A program made the translations under genes and the position numbers. A stretch of DNA of 64,000 nucleotides from Polymorphobacter_B sp038225475 (GTDB taxonomy: Bacteria; Pseudomonadota; Alphaproteobacteria; Sphingomonadales; Sphingomonadaceae), in assembly GCA_038225475.1 (NCBI GenBank), contig JBBRRA010000005.1:62001-126000 (forward strand), read 5' to 3'. Positions 8,099-16,885 of this stretch are shown here, in pieces. Below the pieces are notes generated by a model. That model saw only the letters and a list, made by a program, of their open reading frames with translations. It had not been told where the DNA came from and searched no databases. Position 1 is the stretch's first letter. Every line of letters starts with the position of its first letter.

Positions 8099-9600
8099 TT
8101 ATGCAAGTTCACGCTTTGCTCGCCCGGATTGGCGGCGCTGAGCCGGACGAGCAACGCCGCAACCGGGGCCCGCAACGGCTTCAGGAAGCTCGCCGGATAA
8201 ATGCCCATCCACAACACGGCGAGTGTGATCGGCAGCAGGATCGCGACTTCGCGCGCGCTCAGATCGGGCATAGCGCGCACGTCGTCCTTGACCAATGCGC
8301 CGAACACGACGCGGCGGTAGAGATAAAGCATATACGCCGCACCCAATATGATTCCGGTGGTCATGATCAATGCCAACCACGACGCCGCCTTGTACGATCC
8401 CGCAAGTACCAGGAATTCAGCGACGAAGCCGCTGGTCGCAGGCAAACCGATCGACGCCATTGTGAAAAACAGAAAGAACAGCGCATATTTCGGCATATTG
8501 TCCGCCAGGCCGCCGTACCGGTCGATGTCCCGGGTGTGCAGCCGGTCATAGATAACGCCGACACACAGGAACAGCGCGCCCGAGACCAGACCATGGCTGA
8601 GCATCATCAGCACCCCACCCTCAAGCCCTTGCGTGTTGAACGCGAACAGGCCGGCGGTGACAAACGCCATATGCGCCACGGACGAATAGGCGATCAGTTT
8701 CTTCATGTCGGTCTGCACGAGCGCCACGATCGAGGTGTAGACTACCGCGACCATGCTGAGCGCGAAGATCAACCACATCAGTTGCACCGAAGCCTGCGGG
8801 AACATCGGAAGCGAGAAGCGCACAAACCCGTAACCGCCGAGCTTGAGCAAGACGCCCGCGAGGATGACCGACCCCGCCGTCGGTGCCTCGACATGGGCGT
8901 CCGGAAGCCAAGTATGCACCGGCCACATCGGCATCTTGACTGCAAATGAGGCAAAGAACGCCAGCCACAGCCATGTCTGGACGCCCGGCGCAAAGTTGAA
9001 CGCCATCAGTGTCGTAATGTCGGTCGTGTGCGCAACGCCGGTCATGTACAACATCGCCAACAGCATCACGACCGATCCGAGCAGGGTGTAGAGGAAAAAC
9101 TTATAGCTCGCGTAAATACGCCGGGCGCCGCCCCAGATCCCGATGATCAGATACATCGGAATAAGCCCGCCCTCGAAGAACAGGTAGAACAGGAACAGGT
9201 CGAGGCTGGCGAATACGCCGATCATCAGCGTTTCCATCAGCAGGAACGCCGCCATATACTCTGGAACGCGCTTTTGGATGCTGGTCCAGGACGCAAGAAT
9301 GCACAGCGGCATCAGGAACACGCTGAGCATGATCAGCATCAACGAAATCCCGTCGATTCCGAGATGCCATGCGAGATATGGCGCAAACAACGGCAGGTTC
9401 TCGACGAACTGGAATGCCGATGACGCGGTATCGAAGCTCAGCCACAGCAGAATGCCGATCGCAAATTCGATCGATGTTACGGCGAGCGCAGTCATCCGTG
9501 CATTCGCCGCGCGGCGCATCTCGTCGCCGGGCGCGAGCAATATCCATGCACATGCCACGACAGGCAGCATGATCAGGATGCTCAACATGGGGAAACTCAA
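8095..9600 (-). CDS. nuoM: NADH-quinone oxidoreductase subunit M
   Basis: This is the second antiporter-like subunit of complex I, 501 residues, with about fourteen membrane helices. The essential transmembrane glutamate is visible in LFFEGGLIPMYL (Glu143, matching Glu144 of E. coli NuoM). The lysine-bearing segment is FAVKMPMWPVHTWLPDAHVE. The start chosen is a TTG at 9600, with a G-run seven bases upstream inside the end of nuoL; the alternative ATG at 9588 would shorten the protein by four residues. The gap to nuoL is one base. Confidence 0.97.
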   Translation of the reverse strand: MSFPMLSILIMLPVVACAWILLAPGDEMRRAANARMTALAVTSIEFAIGILLWLSFDTASSAFQFVENLPLFAPYLAWHLGIDGISLMLIMLSVFLMPLCILASWTSIQKRVPEYMAAFLLMETLMIGVFASLDLFLFYLFFEGGLIPMYLIIGIWGGARRIYASYKFFLYTLLGSVVMLLAMLYMTGVAHTTDITTLMAFNFAPGVQTWLWLAFFASFAVKMPMWPVHTWLPDAHVEAPTAGSVILAGVLLKLGGYGFVRFSLPMFPQASVQLMWLIFALSMVAVVYTSIVALVQTDMKKLIAYSSVAHMAFVTAGLFAFNTQGLEGGVLMMLSHGLVSGALFLCVGVIYDRLHTRDIDRYGGLADNMPKYALFFLFFTMASIGLPATSGFVAEFLVLAGSYKAASWLALIMTTGIILGAAYMLYLYRRVVFGALVKDDVRAMPDLSAREVAILLPITLAVLWMGIYPASFLKPLRAPVAALLVRLSAANPGEQSVNLHK

Positions 9601-9601
9601 C

Positions 9602-11629
9602 TCATTGCCCCCCGAGCGCGCGTGGCACGAACCATGTCGCTGCCGCTGCGATCCCGATCAGCATGACCAGCGCATAGCTGTAAATGAGCCCTGATTGAAA
9701 CCGCTTGGCGACGCCGGCCGACACGGTCACTGCCGCCGCCACGCCATCGGGTCCGAAGCGGTCGATGACCTGCTTGTCGGTGCGCCAGAACAGTCGACCG
9801 AGCCGAAACGCGCCGCGGACGAAAACGAGATTATACAGCTCGTCGAAATACCATTTGTGGACAAGGAAGCCGTAGAGCCCGCGGAATGTCTGTGCGAACT
9901 GCGCCGGTGCAGCAGGGTCGCGGATGTAATTTTGCCCCGCCAGCAGGAGACCGGCAAAGAAGGCGACACTTGGAGTCCAGATCACCCAGCCCGGCAGCGT
10001 TTCGGTGGCGGTTGCAAGGCGGGTGCTGAATGCGACCGAACCGCGCCAGAACGCCGGGCCAGCCTCGGCACCGAGGAAGGTAGTGTGAAAAACATAGCCT
10101 GCGAACAGCGCGCCGACCGCGAGCAACCCCAGCGGCAGCAGCATTGTCCAAGGACTTTCATGCGGATGATAGCCACCATCGCCGGCCGGCGCGGGATCGT
10201 GCGACGCCGCAGCGTTGCCGGTTGTCGCGTCGGCATCGGGCGCATGGTGCAGCACGTGCTGAATATGCTCCGATGCCGCCCAGCGCGGCGCGCCGAAGAA
10301 GGTGAGGAACGCCAGCCGCCATGAATAAAAGCTGGTCAGAAAGGCAACGAACGCGCCGACGACGAACGCCACCATGCCGGCCTCGGTACCGCGCGCAAAC
10401 GCGCTTTCGAGGATGGCATCCTTCGAAAAATAACCGCTGGTGAAGAAGAAGCCGGTTAGCGACAGCGTGCCGATCGTCATCGCCGCAAAGGTCAGCGGCA
10501 ACGGCTTGCGTAGCCCGCCATAGAATTTCATGTCCTGCTCGTGATGCATCGAATGGATGACGGCGCCCGCTCCAAGGAACAGCAGCGCCTTGAAAAACGC
10601 ATGCGTGAATAGATGGAACATCGCGGCCCCGTACGCCCCCGATCCGGCCGCAAAGAACATGTAACCGAGCTGCGAACAGGTCGAATAGGCGATCACGCGC
10701 TTGATGTCGGACTGCACGCAGGCGACCGTTGCCGCGAACAGCGCAGTTGCCGCGCCGACATAGGTGACCACGGCGAGCGCCGTCGCGCTGGTTTCGAACA
10801 TCGGCGACAGGCGGCAGACCATGAACACACCCGCCGTCACCATCGTCGCGGCGTGGATCAAAGCGGAGACCGGCGTCGGCCCCTCCATCGCATCAGGCAG
10901 CCAGGTGTGCAGGCCGAGCTGCGCCGACTTGCCCATCGCGCCGACGAACAGCAGCAGGCACAGGCAGGTCATCACATCGACGGGCTGGCCGAGAAAATGG
11001 AATGTCGCCCCCGCCATGCCGGGTGCGGCGGCGAGGATTGCGTCGAGCTTCACCGTCTTGAACACCAGAAACGTGCCGAAAATGCCGAGCGAAAAGCCGA
11101 AATCGCCGACGCGGTTGACGACAAACGCCTTGATCGCGGCTGCATTGGCGCTGGGTTTGTAATACCAGAAGCCGATCAGCAGATAGGAGGCAAGGCCGAC
11201 GCCTTCCCAGCCAAAGAACATCTGCACGAGGTTATCGGCGGTCACCAGCATCAGCATCGCAAAGGTGAACAGCGACAAATAGGCGAAGAACCGCGGTTGA
11301 TCGGGATCCTCGGCCATGTAGCCCCAGCTGTATAGATGAACGAGCGCCGACACGGTGGTGATCACCACAAGCATCACGGCGGTCAACGCATCGACTTTGA
11401 ATGCCCAGTCGACGCGCATATCGCCCGAGCTGATCCAGTCGAGCACGGTCACGGTATAGGTCGCGCCGTGGCCAAGCCCGACATCGCCGAACACCACCCA
11501 CGCAAGCGCCGCCGACACGAACAAAGCGCCGGTCGTGACCGACTTCGCCACCACGCTTCCGAGCATGCGGTAGCCAAGGCCCGCGATCAGCGCCGCGATA
11601 AGCGGCAGGAAGACGAGGAGCTGGATCAA
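9602..11629 (-). CDS. nuoL: NADH-quinone oxidoreductase subunit L
   Basis: NuoL (675 residues) is the distal proton-pumping subunit of complex I and carries the long lateral helix along the membrane arm. The key glutamate is Glu142 in FFGWEGVGLASYLLIGFWYY, and the second-half motif is KSAQLGLHTWLPDAMEGPTPVSALIHAATM. The start is a TTG, four bases after nuoK, with AAGGG upstream as ribosome site. A histidine- and alanine-rich hydrophilic stretch of about 40 residues near 446-488 (HHAPDADATTG and onward) sits between late helices and is unlike the surrounding sequence. Otherwise the protein is of normal length for alphaproteobacteria. Confidence 0.97.
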   Translation of the reverse strand: MIQLLVFLPLIAALIAGLGYRMLGSVVAKSVTTGALFVSAALAWVVFGDVGLGHGATYTVTVLDWISSGDMRVDWAFKVDALTAVMLVVITTVSALVHLYSWGYMAEDPDQPRFFAYLSLFTFAMLMLVTADNLVQMFFGWEGVGLASYLLIGFWYYKPSANAAAIKAFVVNRVGDFGFSLGIFGTFLVFKTVKLDAILAAAPGMAGATFHFLGQPVDVMTCLCLLLFVGAMGKSAQLGLHTWLPDAMEGPTPVSALIHAATMVTAGVFMVCRLSPMFETSATALAVVTYVGAATALFAATVACVQSDIKRVIAYSTCSQLGYMFFAAGSGAYGAAMFHLFTHAFFKALLFLGAGAVIHSMHHEQDMKFYGGLRKPLPLTFAAMTIGTLSLTGFFFTSGYFSKDAILESAFARGTEAGMVAFVVGAFVAFLTSFYSWRLAFLTFFGAPRWAASEHIQHVLHHAPDADATTGNAAASHDPAPAGDGGYHPHESPWTMLLPLGLLAVGALFAGYVFHTTFLGAEAGPAFWRGSVAFSTRLATATETLPGWVIWTPSVAFFAGLLLAGQNYIRDPAAPAQFAQTFRGLYGFLVHKWYFDELYNLVFVRGAFRLGRLFWRTDKQVIDRFGPDGVAAAVTVSAGVAKRFQSGLIYSYALVMLIGIAAAATWFVPRALGGQ

Positions 11630-11633
11630 CGTT

Positions 11634-11939
11634 TCAGCCCTTCATCATCGTGATGTCATCGACCTGGATCGTGCCGCGGTTGCGGAAGTAGATAACGAGG
11701 ATCGCCAGCCCGATCGCGGCTTCGGCGGCCGCCACCGTCAGCACGAACATCGCGAACACCTGCCCCACCAGGTCGTGCGCAAACGATGAAAACGCAACGA
11801 AATTGATGTTGACGCTGAGCAATATCAGCTCGATCGACATCAGAATAATGATGACGTTCTTGCGGTTGATGATGATGCCGAGCACGCCGAGCGCAAACAG
11901 GATCGCACCGACCGCCAGATAATGCCCCAGCCCGATCAT
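11634..11939 (-). CDS. nuoK: NADH-quinone oxidoreductase subunit K
   Basis: This 101-residue protein has three membrane helices, the standard size for this complex I subunit, which forms part of the proton path between NuoJ and NuoN. The two conserved membrane glutamates are at Glu37 (MSIELILLSVN) and Glu73 (AAAEAAIGLAI), matching Glu36 and Glu72 in E. coli. The ATG overlaps the nuoJ stop by four bases. Confidence 0.97.
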   Translation of the reverse strand: MIGLGHYLAVGAILFALGVLGIIINRKNVIIILMSIELILLSVNINFVAFSSFAHDLVGQVFAMFVLTVAAAEAAIGLAILVIYFRNRGTIQVDDITMMKG

Positions 11940-12553
11940 AGCTCGACGCCTTCACCGCTGACGACGTGGACCTTGCGCGTCACTTCGGCAGGCTGACGCG
12001 CAACCTGCGCACCGATGTTCTGGCGCTTTGTGCCGGGACGCGTGCGGTGAGTCAGCACGATCGCGCCGATCATCGCGGTCAAAAGCACCATGCCCGCCGC
12101 CTGGAACACATAGACGTAGCGCGTGTAGATCACGCTGCCGAGCGCCTGCGTATTGGTCATGTGGCTGCCCATCAGCACCGGCGCGTGCGCGGCATTCGGC
12201 GCAAACGTGCCAAGACTCGCGCCGCCGACGACCATGAGGATTTCGACCAGCAGGATCATCGCGATCGTCAGCCCGAGCGGCAGCGCGCGGGTGAACCCCG
12301 ATTTCAAGGACTTGAAGTCGACATCGAGCATCATCACAACGAACAGGAACAGCACTGCGACCGCACCGACGTAAACGATCACGAGGATCATCGCGAGGAA
12401 CTCGGCACCGAGCAGCACGAACAATCCGCTCGCGTTGAAAAAGGCAAGGATCAGCCACAGCACCGAATGCACGGGATTGCGCGACAGGATCGTGCAGGTG
12501 CCCGATGCCACCACAAGGCCTGCGAATAGATAAAAGGCGAAGACTTCGGTCAC
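11936..12553 (-). CDS. nuoJ: NADH-quinone oxidoreductase subunit J
   Basis: The 205-residue protein has five membrane helices and belongs to the proton-translocating membrane arm of complex I. Conserved features are SRNPVHSVLWLILAFFNASG and the pi-bulge helix segment AMILVIVYVGAVAVLFLFVVMML. I place the start at a GTG at 12553 (VTEVFAFYLF) because translation from further upstream reads a compositionally foreign, arginine-rich segment overlapping the REP-like hairpins. The C-terminus is hydrophilic. It is separated from nuoI by 175 bp, the only real gap in the nuo operon. Confidence 0.95.
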   Translation of the reverse strand: MTEVFAFYLFAGLVVASGTCTILSRNPVHSVLWLILAFFNASGLFVLLGAEFLAMILVIVYVGAVAVLFLFVVMMLDVDFKSLKSGFTRALPLGLTIAMILLVEILMVVGGASLGTFAPNAAHAPVLMGSHMTNTQALGSVIYTRYVYVFQAAGMVLLTAMIGAIVLTHRTRPGTKRQNIGAQVARQPAEVTRKVHVVSGEGVEL

Positions 12554-12576
12554 TGGTCGAGGATCGCCTGTCCGTT

Positions 12577-12660
12577 GATCGTCACCCCCGCAAGGGCGGG
12601 GGCCATACACGTCGAACTCCTGACGGATATGAGCCCCCGCCTTGGCGAGGGGTGATGGCC
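12577..12660. repeat. Inverted pair of REP-like hairpins between nuoI and nuoJ
   Basis: Two related elements face each other. The first reads GTCACCCCCGC, AAGG, GCGGGGG (about 12581-12602) and folds as a perfect seven-base stem. The second (about 12631-12660), read on the other strand, is ATCACCCCTCGCCAAGGCGGGGGC and folds the same way with one bulge. The shared head (G/A)TCACCCC(C/T) and GGCGGGG core match the general form of bacterial REP/BIME palindromes (TCATTCCCGC-type in sphingomonads). The pair fills the only long spacer inside the nuo operon. The rest of 12554-12728 shows no gene. Confidence 0.6.
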
Positions 12661-12728
12661 GATGGTTGCTGTTACGTCCGATATGTTGCGGTGCGTCTAA
12701 CCGTGCGGCGCGAACGCCGCAACCACCT

Positions 12729-13217
12729 TCACCGCCATTCAGCGTCGGCGGCGAGATTTGCCGCGATCACGCGCTCCCAGCGCTCGCCGTTCTGCAGCAG
12801 CTTGTCCTTGTCATAGATCAGCTCTTCGCGCGTCTCGGTGGCGAATTCGAAGTTCGGCCCCTCGACGATCGCATCGACCGGGCACGCTTCCTGGCACAGC
12901 CCGCAATAGATGCACTTGGTCATGTCGATATCGTAGCGCGTCGTCCGGCGGCTGCCGTCCTCGCGCGGCTCGGCCTCGATGGTGATCGCCTGCGCTGGGC
13001 ACACTGCCTCGCACAGCTTGCACGCGATGCAGCGCTCCTCGCCGTTCGGATAGCGGCGCAGCGCATGCTCGCCGCGGAAACGGGGGGACAGCGGACCTTT
13101 TTCATAGGGATAGTTGAGCGTCGCCTTGGGCTTGAACATATAGCTGAACGTCAGCGCCATGCCGCGCACGAATTCGAGCAGCAGCAGCGACTTGGCGGCG
13201 CGGAAGATGGCGGTCAT
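12729..13217 (-). CDS. nuoI: NADH-quinone oxidoreductase subunit I
   Basis: NuoI (162 residues) carries the N6a and N6b [4Fe-4S] clusters that pass electrons to NuoB in the peripheral arm of complex I. Two ferredoxin motifs are intact: CIACKLCEAVCP (Cys63, 66, 69, 73) and CIYCGLCQEACP (Cys102, 105, 108, 112). The N-terminus has an amphipathic, membrane-facing helix (FRAAKSLLLLEFVRGMALTF). The ATG at 13217 overlaps the nuoH stop (ATGA); open frame upstream of it is antisense-like sequence within nuoH. Confidence 0.97.
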   Translation of the reverse strand: MTAIFRAAKSLLLLEFVRGMALTFSYMFKPKATLNYPYEKGPLSPRFRGEHALRRYPNGEERCIACKLCEAVCPAQAITIEAEPREDGSRRTTRYDIDMTKCIYCGLCQEACPVDAIVEGPNFEFATETREELIYDKDKLLQNGERWERVIAANLAADAEWR

Positions 13218-14284
13218 CGAATAACTCCCGGCAGCCCGTCGAAATGCCCCGTAAACACCAGCCACCCGCTGACCAGCACCACCCACAGCCCCGACAGCGG
13301 CAGGAACACCTTCCACCCCAGCCGCATCAGCTGATCGTAGCGGTAGCGCGGCACCGTCGCCTTCACCCACGCGAAGACGAAGAACATGAAGCACAGCTTC
13401 GCCATCATCCAGATGAAGCCCGGCACGACATACAGCGGCGCCCAATCAAGCGGCGGCAGCCAGCCACCGAGAAACAGCACGCTGGTTAGCGCGCACATCA
13501 GCAGGATGTTGGCGTATTCACCGAGGAAGAACAGCGCGAACGCCATCGACGAATATTCGACCTGATAGCCGGCGACGAGCTCGGCTTCGGCCTCGGGAAG
13601 GTCGAACGGCGGCCGGTTGGTTTCGGCGAGCGCCGAGATAAAGAACAGGATCGCCATTGGAAACAGCAACGGATTGAAGATGTTGCCGTTGAAGATGCCG
13701 AGGACATTGCCCTTCTGGCTCATCACGATGTCGCTGAGGTTGAAGCTCGAAGCATAGAGCACGACGCAGATGATGACAAAGCCGATCGACACCTCGTAGC
13801 TGACCATCTGCGCTGCCGAGCGCAGCCCCCCAAGGAACGGATATTTCGAGTTCGACGCCCACCCCGACATGATGATGCCGTAAACGCCCATCGAACTGAC
13901 CGCGAACAGGTACAACAGCCCGACGTTGATGTCGGCGAGCACGACGCCCGCCTGAAACGGGATCACCGCCCACGCAATCAGCGCCAGCGTGAACGTAATC
14001 ATCGGCGCGATCAGGAACACGCCGACATTCGCCCCCGACGGAATGATCGTTTCCTTCAGGAACAGCTTGGCCGCGTCGGCGAAGGTCTGCAGGATGCCGA
14101 ATGGCCCAACGACATTGGGCCCGCGTCGCAGCTGCATCGACGCCCAGATCTTGCGGTCGGCATAGACCGCGAGCGCGACGCCGACCATGACAGGCAACGC
14201 GATCAGCAGGATCAGCGCCAGCGTGCCGAGCGCATAGCCCCAGCCGTCGCCGAACACGCTTTGGAAGGCTTCGGTCCAACCCAT
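13214..14284 (-). CDS. nuoH: NADH-quinone oxidoreductase subunit H
   Basis: NuoH (356 residues) is the membrane subunit that forms much of the quinone-binding chamber at the junction of the two arms. Eight or nine membrane helices are visible. Conserved loops are YADRKIWASMQLRRGPNVVG near residue 40-60 and the acidic LAETNRPPFDLPEAEAELVAG loop in the middle, both characteristic of the family. The ATG at 14284 shares its first base with the nuoG stop (TAATG), so the two are translationally coupled. Confidence 0.97.
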   Translation of the reverse strand: MGWTEAFQSVFGDGWGYALGTLALILLIALPVMVGVALAVYADRKIWASMQLRRGPNVVGPFGILQTFADAAKLFLKETIIPSGANVGVFLIAPMITFTLALIAWAVIPFQAGVVLADINVGLLYLFAVSSMGVYGIIMSGWASNSKYPFLGGLRSAAQMVSYEVSIGFVIICVVLYASSFNLSDIVMSQKGNVLGIFNGNIFNPLLFPMAILFFISALAETNRPPFDLPEAEAELVAGYQVEYSSMAFALFFLGEYANILLMCALTSVLFLGGWLPPLDWAPLYVVPGFIWMMAKLCFMFFVFAWVKATVPRYRYDQLMRLGWKVFLPLSGLWVVLVSGWLVFTGHFDGLPGVIR

Positions 14285-16278
14285 TATTCCGCCGCCTCGA
14301 GCTGAACGCCGTGGCCCAGAATCTCGCTGACGCAATCCGCCATCGTCTGGCTGGCGCGCGCGATGGCGTTGGTCAGATAGAAATTGGTGACCGGAAGTGT
14401 AACAGGGCCGCTGGCGATTTCGCCCCCGCCCACCGGTGCAACATACGGTACAATGCTGAGTCCTTCGGTGGCCAGATGGGGCCACTCGGTCGCAATGCGC
14501 ACTCGCAGGCTCTTCAAATCATTATACGGAAGCGTGTGCCCGAGTACTTCGGACAGCGCCCGGAAGATCGTCCAGTCCTCGCGTGCCTCGCCCGGCGGGA
14601 ACGTCGCGCGTTGCGCTCGCTGCACGCGCCCCTCCATGTTGACATATGTTCCGGGTTTTTCGGCATACGCTGCAGCGGGCAGGATGACGTCGGCATGGCG
14701 CACACCGGCGTCGCCGTGGTGGCCGACGTAGACGACGAAGCTGTCGGCGATCGCCGCGGAGTCGATTTCGTCGGCACCATGCAGGAACAGTACCTTGGGC
14801 TTATCGGCGAGGATGCCGGCAACGCCGCCGGCACTGGTAAAGCCGATATCGATCGCCCCGACGCGCGACGCTGCGGTGTGAAGCACGTTGAAACCGTTCC
14901 AGCCGTCGCGTTGAACGTCGAGCGCGGCAGCGGCCGCAAGCACACCCGAATGCGCTAGCGCGCCCATGCCGACGATCACCACCGGGCGCTCAGCCTTGGC
15001 AAGCGCCTCGGCGACCGCCTGCGGCAGCGCTCCGAGAACTGCGATGTCGTCACCAAGCTGCGTCACTGGATAGGTCAGGTCGATTTCAGGCCCGATGTTG
15101 AAGGCACGCGCACCGCCGCGCCGCACCGCCTTGCGCAGCCGCGTGTTGACCAGCGGCGCTTCCCAGCGCGGGTTGGTACCGACCAGCAGGATGAAATCGG
15201 CGCGCTCGATGCCTGCCAGCGTCGTGTTGAACCGATAACTCGCCGTGGGATCGATCGCCGCACCGTCCTGTCGGCACTCATGCCGTGTTGAACCGAGCGC
15301 GCGGACAAGATCCTTCAAGGCAACGATGCCTTCGAGGTCGTTCAGATCCCCAGTAATTGCCGCAACATCGCTGGTCCCGCCCAGCGCCGCCTTGACCGCG
15401 CCGAACGCCTCTACCCAGCTTACCGGGGTCAGCTTTCCACCCTTGCGCACATAAGGCTTGTCGAGCCGCCCGCGCGCCAGTCCGTCGGCGGCGAAGCGCG
15501 TCTTGTCGCTCGCCCATTCTTCGTTGACGTCGTCATTCAACCGCGGCGTGACGCGCAGCACCGAGGTTCCCCGGCTGCCGATCACGATGTTAGTCCCGAC
15601 CGCATCCATCACGTCGATCGACTCGGTTTTCTTGAGCTCCCACGGGCGTGCTTCGAAGGCGTACGGCTTCGACGTTAGCGCACCGACCGGGCACAAATCG
15701 ATGATGTTGCCCGACACTTCCGATTGTACCGCCGCTTCGAGATAGCTGGTGATCTGCATGTTCTCACCGCGCCCGACCGCGCCGATTTCCTCGATCCCGG
15801 CAACTTCCTCGGCAAAACGGACGCAGCGTGTGCAGTGGATGCAGCGCGTCATCACCGTTTTGATCAATGGCCCCATATATTTCTCGGTAACCGCACGCTT
15901 TTCCTCGTGATAGCGCGTGTGGCCCTTGCCGTAATTGAGGCTTTGATCCTGCAGATCGCATTCGCCGCCCTGGTCGCAGATCGGGCAATCGAGCGGATGG
16001 TTGATGAGCAGAAACTCCATCACTCCCTCGCGCGCCTTTTTGACCTTGGGCGTGGTGGTCATCACCACCTGCCCGTCGGCCGCCGGCATCGCGCACGATG
16101 CCACCGGCTTCGGCGACTTTTCCATTTCAACGAGGCACATCCGGCAGTTACCCGCGATACTTAACCGCTCGTGGTAACAAAACCGTGGCACCTCGACGCC
16201 CGCAGCCTCGCATGCCTGCAGCACGGTTGCTCCGGCGGGCACTTCGACTTCGACGCCGTCGACGGTGAGCTTAGGCAT
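14284..16278 (-). CDS. nuoG: NADH-quinone oxidoreductase subunit G
   Basis: NuoG (664 residues) is the large iron-sulfur subunit of the peripheral arm. The N-terminal ferredoxin-like domain has the [2Fe-2S] cysteines Cys34, 45, 48 and 62. The His-Cys segment HPLDCPICDQGGEC follows at about 94-107, and a [4Fe-4S] set begins CIHCTRC at 146-152. The C-terminal two-thirds is the molybdopterin-oxidoreductase-like domain, without visible signs of a working cofactor site, as usual. I start at the ATG at 16278 (MPKLTVDGVEV), the canonical N-terminus. The first eight bases overlap the end of the unusual gene upstream. Confidence 0.97.
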   Translation of the reverse strand: MPKLTVDGVEVEVPAGATVLQACEAAGVEVPRFCYHERLSIAGNCRMCLVEMEKSPKPVASCAMPAADGQVVMTTTPKVKKAREGVMEFLLINHPLDCPICDQGGECDLQDQSLNYGKGHTRYHEEKRAVTEKYMGPLIKTVMTRCIHCTRCVRFAEEVAGIEEIGAVGRGENMQITSYLEAAVQSEVSGNIIDLCPVGALTSKPYAFEARPWELKKTESIDVMDAVGTNIVIGSRGTSVLRVTPRLNDDVNEEWASDKTRFAADGLARGRLDKPYVRKGGKLTPVSWVEAFGAVKAALGGTSDVAAITGDLNDLEGIVALKDLVRALGSTRHECRQDGAAIDPTASYRFNTTLAGIERADFILLVGTNPRWEAPLVNTRLRKAVRRGGARAFNIGPEIDLTYPVTQLGDDIAVLGALPQAVAEALAKAERPVVIVGMGALAHSGVLAAAAALDVQRDGWNGFNVLHTAASRVGAIDIGFTSAGGVAGILADKPKVLFLHGADEIDSAAIADSFVVYVGHHGDAGVRHADVILPAAAYAEKPGTYVNMEGRVQRAQRATFPPGEAREDWTIFRALSEVLGHTLPYNDLKSLRVRIATEWPHLATEGLSIVPYVAPVGGGEIASGPVTLPVTNFYLTNAIARASQTMADCVSEILGHGVQLEAAE

Positions 16279-16885
16279 TAGCGGCTTCCGTTTCTGCATC
16301 GCCAGGGAGGTCAAATGAGTCGAACAGACGCTTGTTACGTTCAACATATTCGTCAACGAGCGACGATAACTTGGGATCACTAAAATAGTAGGATGAAGTC
16401 TTCGCCAAACTAAAAGACCTCCAATTGCGGCAAATAATCTTATTGATCGCAATGCTGCCATAAGAGGTTAAATTTGAGAAATCATGCGGCGCAATTTTTT
16501 CTAAAACCTGCGCGTTGTTAGATGCATGATAGATACGACTAACTAAATGTGCCTGATAAAGAAGGAGCGTACGCCACCCTTGGTTTAAGCATTGCTGTTC
16601 GTCCGTTAGCATATTCGCAAACAAATCGTTCAGATATGACTTAAAATCAGTCCCTATTTTGTCTGGTTCGATAGGTGCTAATGCCCGTTCGGGAGCGCCG
16701 CGCTCGACCATCCGCGCCTCGTTTGGATATCTCAGTTCGCTATCTAAACAGTCCGATACAGCGCGTTCGACATCGAGACGCCGCAACCAAATTGCATGTT
16801 CGGCCCATAGTCTTTCCATCCGCACAGCGCACAGTAGCGCTGCCACAACTGCGCACGTTGCAATAAAGAGAAGCAGAGCAACCAC
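16271..16885 (-). CDS. Unknown membrane-anchored protein inserted between nuoF and nuoG
   Basis: This 204-residue gene lies inside the nuo operon where nuoF and nuoG are normally adjacent. It starts with GTG immediately after the nuoF TAA, and its stop is eight bases inside nuoG, so it is packed like a native operon member. The first about 20 residues form one membrane helix (VVALLLFIATCAVVAALLCA). The rest is a hydrophilic, mostly helical domain rich in Tyr, Asn, Ser and Arg, with no cysteine clusters or nucleotide motifs. Base composition is markedly AT-richer than the neighbours: two 60-base lines (16381-16500) count 22 G+C each, about 37%, against the mid-60s typical here. No family is recognised. 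It may be an acquired gene or a fast-evolving accessory subunit. Confidence 0.8.
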   Translation of the reverse strand: MVALLLFIATCAVVAALLCAVRMERLWAEHAIWLRRLDVERAVSDCLDSELRYPNEARMVERGAPERALAPIEPDKIGTDFKSYLNDLFANMLTDEQQCLNQGWRTLLLYQAHLVSRIYHASNNAQVLEKIAPHDFSNLTSYGSIAINKIICRNWRSFSLAKTSSYYFSDPKLSSLVDEYVERNKRLFDSFDLPGDAETEAANA

